Part shown: positions 33,789 through 39,231 of the stretch, in pieces | Numbering within the stretch: the stretch's first letter is position 1 | Layout: every line of letters begins with the position of its first letter | Assembly: GCA_030536615.1 (NCBI GenBank) | Contig: JAUNPQ010000014.1 | Coordinates: 1 to 39,231 of the forward strand | DNA: 39,231 bases | Direction: 5' to 3' | Source: Bacteroidales bacterium | GTDB taxonomy: Bacteria; Bacteroidota; Bacteroidia; Bacteroidales; Muribaculaceae | The notes under the pieces: model-generated | Told to the model about the DNA's origin: nothing | The model's database searches: none | What the model saw: the letters and a program-made list of their open reading frames with translations, nothing else | Made by a program: the position numbers and the translations under genes

Positions 33789-35873
33789 TCAACGTCCTCC
33801 GGCGGTCGAGGTATCCACTTTGGCGTCGGCGTCAATGAGTTTGTGGGCACCGCGTTTCTGACGCCCCCACTGCAGGTTGTAGCTTATCTGTATGTATGGG
33901 AAGCGCATGTCCAGCCGCATATGCTGTTCGTTGCGGTTCCAGCGGCTCAGCGACTTGGAGCCCTGATCATATCGCCCGAAAGGCATGAATACGCCGGCTC
34001 CGAACTGCCAGTTCTTATAGTTGTAGCTGAGATCTATGGTTGAATAAGTCTCGCCCCATGAGATTGTCTCGCCAAAAAGGTCGCGCTGAGCACGCCCATA
34101 TTGGCCGCTGAGCACAAAACCCCAATGTGTGAGCTGTAATTCGGCCGAGCCGCTCCAGGCATTGTTGGTGTGGGTATAGCCGGTACCCCGCATGCGTTCC
34201 ATGCGGAATTGCAGGTAACCGCTTGCCATGAGCCAGTCAGGGACAATCTCTATCTGTGGTGCAAGAAAGAATGAGAGGTTTTTGAGCCCGTTGCTGTTCT
34301 CATAGGAGGTTATGAGTCTGTTATCATGCCAGGTCATGAGCGGTGTGATGGCATTGGGCGATGTGAAGGCACGCACGCCGAATTGTCCGTTGACACGCGG
34401 CAGACTGAACCCATAGCGCAGGGTGAGCATGTAGGAGTTGGCGGTTTTTAGATTCGGGTTGCCTATGCGCCATTGGAAGCCGTCAAGCTGCTGGGGCACA
34501 ACATTTGTCTCGGCAAGTGACGGATTTGACTGCCACGAGGTGAAGTTCAGCCGGAAGTTGTGACGCTGGTTGGGGGCATACGTGACGGTTGCCTGCGGTC
34601 TGAGATTCCATGAACTGTTGCCGCGGCCTGACTCCCTGAAGAGGAAATCAATGTATTGGGCGCCCACACCGGCTGTGGCTGTGAATTTGCCCATGCGGCG
34701 GAAGTATTCGGCAAAGAAATAGACTTTGTCCTGACGCTGGTGGAATATCTCGCCGTTGAGATTGTCGTAACGTGACCGGTTGCGGTTTGCCACATATGAA
34801 GCACCGGTGGTGAACCGGGCAGTGTTCCAGTTTTTGATATAGTTGACCTCAAGGGCATATGCCTGATTGCGGTCATGGATGTTGGTGTGTATGTCTGTCA
34901 GGAGTGTCGGACGGCCCTCAATCTGTTCAAGATAGTCGGAATAGGTGCGTCCGTTGTAGAACGAGCTGCTGAAACTTGCCACAAGCATCTGCTTGCGCGG
35001 CAGGTTCTGCTGCCAGTAGAGTGACAGACCCGGTGTTGTGCCGTCTGATCCCTGTATGTCTGTCAGGTTGATGTCATCGGTGCCGTCGCTCAGAGACATG
35101 AGTCCGTCGTAGTGCATCTTGTCTCCGAACTTGCGGCTAAGAACAAATTCGGCAATGAACACTGTGGTGTCAGGCTTGATGTAGTTGTATGATGTCCATG
35201 CATTTCCAAAAGAGTTGTCAAGATTTCCGCCACGTGGTGTTTCCTTACGTGTCAGTGAATGTCCGTCGGGCCATGTGAATGTCTCCGTGTAGTCGCGGTG
35301 CGACTTTATGTCTTTGGTAAGCTTGCCGTTGACGCCTATTTCCCATTGGGAACGGCCTATGTTGAACTTCGCATCGGCCATATACATGCCGAATTTCTGA
35401 TTCAACGCCTGCCGTGCGTTTGTCATGAGTGAACCGCCGAGGGTGGGATTGGCAACAATGAAGTTGAGCACATAGTTGGCGCCATTATAGCGCAGCCCGG
35501 GATTGTCCATCCACTCCACGCGCCTGATGGTCTCAGGCAAAAGGGCTTTCACCTGATCCACAGTGGCCTCGCGTCCGTTGATGCGAAGCTGGACACTCTG
35601 TCCGGCAGCTTTGACGGTTCCTAAGGCATCGCTGACACTCAGTGTCGGAATCATGAGATTGTTGAGCAGCTGTATGCCGTTCTTTGAATTCTCAACAGCA
35701 CTTTTTGACGGATGGTAGACGTCCATGTCGGCCTTGCGGATGACTTTAGGCGCCTCTATTACAATTTCGTTGAGTGTCTCAGCCTCCAGTGAGTCTGTGG
35801 AAAGCGCAGCATCCTGTGCATAGGAGCATAATGAGTATAATGCTGCAATAGCTGATGTGAAAGCATATTTCAT
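33789..35873 (-). CDS. TonB-dependent receptor-like outer-membrane beta-barrel protein (OMP_b-brl_3 type)
   Basis: I place the start at 35873, giving 694 residues that begin MKYAFTSAIAALYSLCSYAQ, a normal signal peptide. A longer in-frame version from 35966 would add 31 atypical residues and would start upstream of the -7 box at 35953-35960, so it is unlikely. A plug-like domain follows (about 35-130, with LNEIVIEAPKV resembling a TonB box region, and VQLRINGREA and RRVEWMDNPGLRY). The C-terminal part is a long barrel with aromatic-rich strands. The plug is compact and no carboxypeptidase-like N-terminal repeat or SusD partner is present. The substrate is unknown. A run of eight C residues lies in the promoter region. 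Confidence 0.85.
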   Translation of the reverse strand: MKYAFTSAIAALYSLCSYAQDAALSTDSLEAETLNEIVIEAPKVIRKADMDVYHPSKSAVENSKNGIQLLNNLMIPTLSVSDALGTVKAAGQSVQLRINGREATVDQVKALLPETIRRVEWMDNPGLRYNGANYVLNFIVANPTLGGSLMTNARQALNQKFGMYMADAKFNIGRSQWEIGVNGKLTKDIKSHRDYTETFTWPDGHSLTRKETPRGGNLDNSFGNAWTSYNYIKPDTTVFIAEFVLSRKFGDKMHYDGLMSLSDGTDDINLTDIQGSDGTTPGLSLYWQQNLPRKQMLVASFSSSFYNGRTYSDYLEQIEGRPTLLTDIHTNIHDRNQAYALEVNYIKNWNTARFTTGASYVANRNRSRYDNLNGEIFHQRQDKVYFFAEYFRRMGKFTATAGVGAQYIDFLFRESGRGNSSWNLRPQATVTYAPNQRHNFRLNFTSWQSNPSLAETNVVPQQLDGFQWRIGNPNLKTANSYMLTLRYGFSLPRVNGQFGVRAFTSPNAITPLMTWHDNRLITSYENSNGLKNLSFFLAPQIEIVPDWLMASGYLQFRMERMRGTGYTHTNNAWSGSAELQLTHWGFVLSGQYGRAQRDLFGETISWGETYSTIDLSYNYKNWQFGAGVFMPFGRYDQGSKSLSRWNRNEQHMRLDMRFPYIQISYNLQWGRQKRGAHKLIDADAKVDTSTAGGR

Positions 35874-35952
35874 AAGAATGATTCTTTTTCGGTTTCTATT
35901 ATTTGACGCACTACATACATGGTTTGTGACATTGACGCTGAAAAATTCAGGA

Positions 35953-35960
35953 CAAAGATA
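35953..35960 (-). promoter_or_regulatory. -7 box of the outer-membrane receptor gene
   Basis: TATCTTTG on the minus strand matches TAnnTTTG and predicts transcription from about 35946, giving a leader of roughly 70 nt to the ATG at 35873. No -33 TTTG occurs at 19-21 nt; instead the region holds the C8 run at 35982-35989 (G8 on the coding strand). Confidence 0.55.
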
Positions 35961-35981
35961 GATCATTGTGACTGATATTCA

Positions 35982-35989
35982 CCCCCCCC
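35982..35989. repeat. Homopolymeric C8/G8 tract upstream of a receptor gene
   Basis: Eight consecutive C residues on the plus strand lie about 36-43 nt upstream of the predicted start of the leftward receptor transcript. Tracts of this length are prone to slipped-strand length change. Confidence 0.9.
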
Positions 35990-36009
35990 AGTTAAAAAAC
36001 GTTAATACT

Positions 36010-36040
36010 GTTGATGCGTGGAGATTCTGGTGTATCTTTG
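36010..36040 (+). promoter_or_regulatory. Promoter of the structured leader and triple-repeat gene
   Basis: TATCTTTG at 36033-36040 matches the -7 box, and GTTG at 36010-36013 lies 19 nt upstream, a three-of-four match to the -33 box. It predicts transcription from about 36047, some 365 nt before the next ATG. Confidence 0.6.
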
Positions 36041-36046
36041 TGGTGC

Positions 36047-36256
36047 AATCGTCTCCGGAGTTAATGGAGACGGGGGAAGATTACATTACCTCGGCAATTC
36101 GGCAGTGGCCGCACGGACATCTGTTGAAAGTAATGGGACGGCTCTTCTTCCCCGGTCCGCACGTATAGCGGACATTTTATCATTATGCGGTTGCGTCCCG
36201 TCTTGCAGCCACCGGCTCTCACCCATGAGGGGTGTGCTGCTGCATTATGATGAAAG
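36047..36256 (+). ncRNA. Structured leader or small RNA candidate, class unknown
   Basis: Several nested complementary pairs fall just after a good promoter. CGTCTCC (36050-36056) pairs with GGAGACG (36066-36072). GGGGAAGA (36073-36080) pairs with TCTTCCCC (36146-36153), enclosing CATTAC (36084-36089) with GTAATG (36130-36135). GTCCGC (36155-36160) pairs with GCGGAC (36168-36173), followed by ATTTTAT, a weak terminator-like end near 36180. Then ATCATTATGCGG (from about 36179) pairs with the TGCATTATGAT segment (to about 36252) with one mismatch, enclosing a CACCC/GGGTG hairpin. A 126-codon frame crosses the region but starts with GTG upstream of the predicted transcript start and has no recognisable features. 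Either a long regulatory leader of the next gene or a separate small RNA is possible. No known riboswitch was recognised. Confidence 0.4.
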
Positions 36257-36410
36257 ATTGCGTTCATACAATGTCAACTTCTTTTTATCCGCATATGGCG
36301 GTGACGGCATCCCGGCTGTCACCGGACGGGTCATGTGTGTGCCTATGCTTCACATCCTCTACCACTACCGTGTCTCCAAACCATATTATGATAATTAAAA
36401 TTCTATAACC
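36257..36410 (+). other. Remaining leader before the triple-repeat gene
   Basis: No gene or second promoter was seen. A further short hairpin, GGTGAC with GTCACC, lies at about 36299-36322. The last 30 nt before the ATG are AT-rich, as is usual for Bacteroidetes translation starts. Confidence 0.4.
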
Positions 36411-38165
36411 ATGAGCGATTTTGTTCTTGAAAATGACCGCATCACGAAAAGTTTGCAGAAGTGCAAGTTCATGACTCCGCAAATATCCTGTAAGATTGAA
36501 TATGGTGAAATACAGGTTGATATTCCGGCGTCGAAAGAAGTTCCGGTTGACTGGTATATAACTATAATCACACAAACTGAGGACGTCCGTATTGTAAGCC
36601 GGACTGCCAAAAATTCCATTTCCCGTGAGGCCGCCGACATGATAATAGAAAATATGAGTAATGAGGCGGTGCGGATGTATTGGTCGGGGAGTCAAGGATT
36701 GACATTAGAGATTCGTGTCCCGAACTGCAACATGGGCAGTGAGAATGCATTTGTGTCAAATATGGACATTCTCTATGGCCTTTTTGCGGATGTATGGAAA
36801 CTGGCGGCTGAGGCGGCCGGAATCACTGCACCTGAAAGTTTTGATATATGTGCTGCTACAGTTAAGGAGTGTGTGGATAACTGCCGCTTTGACGGGAAAG
36901 TTCCCGACTATTTGGCTTTCTCTGACGGAGACATCCGTCTCAATTTCCCGCAAGGCTCCAAAGTCACTGCGGCAGACTGGTTTATATGGCTTTATACCAA
37001 GAAAGACCATATTACATTTGAAAGTGGACTGTGGGCAAAGGACCGCAGTATGGCAGCGCCGGTGGCTGACTATTGTGACAAGATGGAGGGCATCACCGTA
37101 ACCCGTGACGAGAACCTTGGAACGCGCCTGAGTTTCCGGATTGAGAACAGTGTAGTAACGGATGGTGCCAATCTTGTAAAGCGTATTGAGGCTGCATACG
37201 CATTATTCCGTGATCTGTGGAGTATGGCCGGGAGACCGTTTAAAACTGACACGGCCACAGTGAAGGAATGCCTGACAGGCTGCAGCTTTATGGGCCCGAA
37301 CGTTGATTATACGGTTGACTCGGACGGAGATATCCGTATTGATGTCAGCTCCACCGGCAGTAATCCCGCCAAGTGGTTCTGTTGGTGCTACATACATACG
37401 GATCATCTTACTTTCGATACCGGTTCGTCAAATATCCCGGCAAGTTTTGAAAAGGAAATTGCAGAAAGCATGAAATCAGGAGATGGCATTGAAGTCAGTT
37501 GGGATGAATCCAAAGGTCTGCGTATAAAAGCGACTTATACTGCGGCGGTTATCCACAATCATGATGAACTTGGAAAGATCATCAATGACCGTCTGACCAA
37601 CTACAGCAGTTTTTGGACAGCCGTAGGTAACGGTTATGCTGAGATTCAGGATATAGAGGCCCGGGAAAAACGGGCACAGGCGGAACAGGCACGCAAAGCG
37701 GAACAGGCGCGTCAGGCAGAGGAGACACGCAAGGCGGCAGAAAATGCGGCACGGATAGATCCTTTTATGCTCAGTTTTGATGGAGACGATGAGATCCGGA
37801 CCGTTATGAAGAAGTTCAACAGCAACCTCCCCTATCTTCGTCTTGGATTCTATATGGTACAGACCGGCCATGGCGCTGACAAGAGAGGTGGGTCAATATC
37901 CGCATATGACCGTGATACGTTGTTTAAGAAGATACATTCTTTCAAGGGAGGGTCATATGACATTGATATAGACAGCCGCACCACGCCTGCCGATCTTGAA
38001 AAAATGTTCCGTAGCCAGAGCGGTCTTGTTGTTAAAGTATGCTACACTGACGATGAAAAAGAACGTTATTATATTTCCAAGGACAGCGATTATTACAAGA
38101 TGACCTTGGGCAAGCTTAACAGCCTTTTTGACAGCAAGGGCTATTATTACAATGACTGGTATTGA
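36411..38165 (+). CDS. Unrecognised protein with three tandem ~130-residue repeats, charged helix and novel C-terminal domain
   Basis: The 584-residue protein has no signal peptide or membrane segment and is probably cytoplasmic. Three repeats are visible at about 14-140, 150-276 and 283-408. Each has a leading KCKF/CRF/CSF strand, a DGDIR-type turn (EIQVDIP, DGDIRLNFP, DGDIRIDVS), an aromatic DWY/DWF/KWF motif, a long beta hairpin and a closing helix with LFxDxW (LFADVWK, LFRDLWS, SSFWTAV). Repeats 2 and 3 begin with near-identical TVKEC(3)C motifs. Residues 412-448 form a highly charged Ala/Gln/Arg helix. The C-terminal domain (450-584) starts FDGDDEIRTVMKKFN and ends Tyr-rich (KGYYYNDWY). 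The mixed alpha/beta repeat loosely recalls YbjN or secretion-chaperone folds, but I cannot assign a family. Confidence 0.8.
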   Translation: MSDFVLENDRITKSLQKCKFMTPQISCKIEYGEIQVDIPASKEVPVDWYITIITQTEDVRIVSRTAKNSISREAADMIIENMSNEAVRMYWSGSQGLTLEIRVPNCNMGSENAFVSNMDILYGLFADVWKLAAEAAGITAPESFDICAATVKECVDNCRFDGKVPDYLAFSDGDIRLNFPQGSKVTAADWFIWLYTKKDHITFESGLWAKDRSMAAPVADYCDKMEGITVTRDENLGTRLSFRIENSVVTDGANLVKRIEAAYALFRDLWSMAGRPFKTDTATVKECLTGCSFMGPNVDYTVDSDGDIRIDVSSTGSNPAKWFCWCYIHTDHLTFDTGSSNIPASFEKEIAESMKSGDGIEVSWDESKGLRIKATYTAAVIHNHDELGKIINDRLTNYSSFWTAVGNGYAEIQDIEAREKRAQAEQARKAEQARQAEETRKAAENAARIDPFMLSFDGDDEIRTVMKKFNSNLPYLRLGFYMVQTGHGADKRGGSISAYDRDTLFKKIHSFKGGSYDIDIDSRTTPADLEKMFRSQSGLVVKVCYTDDEKERYYISKDSDYYKMTLGKLNSLFDSKGYYYNDWY

Positions 38166-38234
38166 TCATTGTCTATAAAAAAGTTTCTGCATGATAATAC
38201 TTTGAGACAGGCATAACGTTTATGCCGACACACA

Positions 38235-38272
38235 GCAGGCGCCCCGACATCGGGACGCCTGCGCTATTTTTT
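38235..38272 (+). terminator. Intrinsic terminator after the triple-repeat gene
   Basis: GCAGGCG (38235-38241) pairs with CGCCTGC (38256-38262); the stem continues after one mismatch as CCCG/CGGG. A T6 run follows at 38267-38272. It starts 70 nt after the stop codon. Confidence 0.85.
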
Positions 38273-38316
38273 CAGGCCGCTGGAATCGCGGCCCATGTTC
38301 TTTTAGTGTGTTCTAT

Positions 38317-39231
38317 TCAATAATAGTAGGGTTCTTCAACGGCCACTGAATCAGTTACGACCTCTTCAACTATTTCTTCTACAGGTTCTTCAACTACCTC
38401 AACCAACTCATCGGCTGTTGCTGAGTTTTTGTCGGCGTAAGTGGAGCGGACTGTGGATGATGCAGACAGGTCATTGCCGATTGCCTTGAATTCGGTGCCT
38501 TTGATACGTTCGCCTGACATGTCGAACATGCTGTACGTGCTTCCTTCATAACCGAATATGCCGAAATTGGGATAATAAGCAAATTTTTCGGCGCCTTTCA
38601 GGCGTGTCTTTTCTTCGCCGGCAGCGTTGTAGATGATGACTTTGTCATCGCGCTCGGCAATGATGTCTCCGTTTGCAAGGAGACTGATGCTGTTGAACTT
38701 GGCAGACAGGATTGAGTTGCCATCATAGTCAAGAACGCCGTATTCATAGTTCTCGCCGCGGAACACATAACAGTCTTTGTTGGCATCCACAACGCTGCTC
38801 ACCTTTCCGGGACATTTCTTGTATTCGCCTTTCTTGTCATAGTAGCCAACGGCGCCATCGCGTGTGGCGAACAGGTATGATTTGTCAAATCCCTGGAAGT
38901 AGATGGGGGTGGCATCTTTTTTGAGGCTCATGACTTTCTCGCCTTTCTTGTCGATGACCATCCACTTCATGTCATCATAGGAACCGGTGGCAACCAGAGC
39001 GACGCCGCCGGTGAAACCTGTCACTGATGAATATTTGAGGGCTATGACCGCTTTGCCGTCCTTGTCAACATATCCCATTTTGCCTTCATCGTTGCAGACA
39101 GCCAGAAGATCGTCTGTAAAGTATGGATAGCATTCGGTGATCTCATGGCCACCGATGGGCTTGAGCTCGCTCACTTTCTTGCCATCGCGATCAATGATGG
39201 TTATGCGTGAGTCTTTTTGTGTGACCGGTGC
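38317..39231 (-). CDS. WG-repeat protein with acidic C-terminal tail, 5' end outside the window
   Basis: The frame is open to the window edge; at least 304 codons are seen and the true start lies beyond 39231. A GTG at 39174 is merely internal, since the preceding codons (ITIIDRDGKK) continue the same repeat pattern. At least six units of the WG-repeat type are visible (GYVDKDGKAV, MVIDKKGEKV, GYYDKKGEYK, GVLDYDGNSI, IIYNAAGEEK, SMFDMSGERI), each a strand pair with a D-x-x-G turn, predicted to form a beta-propeller-like repeat structure. The tail is acidic and Val/Glu-rich (VEVVEEPVEEIVEEVV) ending PYYY. WG-repeat proteins are common in Bacteroidetes and their roles are poorly known. Location cannot be judged without the N-terminus. 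Confidence 0.82.
   Translation of the reverse strand, partial: APVTQKDSRITIIDRDGKKVSELKPIGGHEITECYPYFTDDLLAVCNDEGKMGYVDKDGKAVIALKYSSVTGFTGGVALVATGSYDDMKWMVIDKKGEKVMSLKKDATPIYFQGFDKSYLFATRDGAVGYYDKKGEYKKCPGKVSSVVDANKDCYVFRGENYEYGVLDYDGNSILSAKFNSISLLANGDIIAERDDKVIIYNAAGEEKTRLKGAEKFAYYPNFGIFGYEGSTYSMFDMSGERIKGTEFKAIGNDLSASSTVRSTYADKNSATADELVEVVEEPVEEIVEEVVTDSVAVEEPYYY

Noticed and set aside
35874-35966. 31-residue N-terminal extension of the outer-membrane receptor
   Set aside because: The extension lies across the -7 box and precedes a normal signal peptide that begins at 35873.
36041-36180. Cobalamin riboswitch suspected from a GCCACTG string on the minus strand
   Set aside because: The surrounding conserved B12 elements are missing and the string is on the strand opposite to the downstream gene.
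36018-36398. 126-codon rightward frame upstream of the triple-repeat gene
   Set aside because: It starts with GTG inside the predicted promoter, upstream of the expected transcript start, has no domain features, and overlaps a series of RNA-like stems.
36285-36695. 136-codon leftward frame overlapping the start of the triple-repeat gene
   Set aside because: It lies antisense to a clearly repetitive coding sequence and has no features of its own.

Overview
The window looks like a chromosomal segment from a gut Bacteroidales bacterium, most plausibly Muribaculaceae (S24-7) or a close relative. This placement is an inference from gene content and style, not a database match. Supporting signs are the Bacteroidetes promoter architecture (-33 TTTG and -7 TAnnTTTG, clearest at 3879-3910, 10349-10380 and 17837-17867), lipoproteins, TonB-dependent receptors, a GH43 arabinanase, LytS/LytTR-type signalling, and several secreted proteins ending in a tail of the form 'YYNLQGVRV...GLYIVKQGNKV...IR', which resembles Bacteroidales type IX-like sorting tails. 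I see no rRNA, tRNA, CRISPR array, transposase or phage module.

Layout, left to right. 1-2620: terminator of an upstream gene, a gene-poor AT-rich stretch, then a leftward pair (lipoprotein and secreted protein) of unknown function. 2621-3685: lone secreted GH43 arabinanase. 4001-8226: rightward unit of secreted endonuclease I-family nuclease, tcdA and malate dehydrogenase, closed by a strong terminator. 8321-12728: leftward LytTR regulator plus LytS-type histidine kinase, divergent from a translationally coupled pair encoding a small secreted protein and a Cthe_2159-type beta-helix carbohydrate-binding protein; the intergenic region has promoters on both sides and operator-like repeats. 12963-19248: leftward housekeeping genes, lysS-gpsA-pgi-murI and xerC-hpf. 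19389-22342: leftward AspT/YidE-type transporter, radical SAM protein and a small His-rich secreted protein. 22578-24773: large secreted protein with two chitobiase-C-like domains. 24961-33180: four-gene rightward unit of TonB-dependent receptor, DUF4876-like lipoprotein, DUF6850-like outer-membrane barrel and full-length M16 zinc protease. 33273-35873: crcB fluoride channel and an outer-membrane beta-barrel receptor. 36041-38165: a long structured leader (or small RNA) in front of an unrecognised cytoplasmic protein with three tandem ~130-residue repeats, an Ala/Gln/Arg-rich helix and a novel C-terminal domain. 38317-39231: WG-repeat protein cut by the window end.

How the genes work together. 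The receptor-lipoprotein-barrel-protease unit reads as an outer-membrane uptake system coupled to extracytoplasmic peptide cleavage. The kinase with a Pro/His-rich periplasmic loop probably senses an envelope cue and may control the divergent carbohydrate-binding pair. The most novel-looking items are the triple-repeat protein with its structured leader, the kinase/beta-helix pair, the natural poly-His secreted protein next to a radical SAM enzyme, and a C8 tract in an outer-membrane receptor promoter. All are hypotheses from sequence reading; no searches or folding programs were run.
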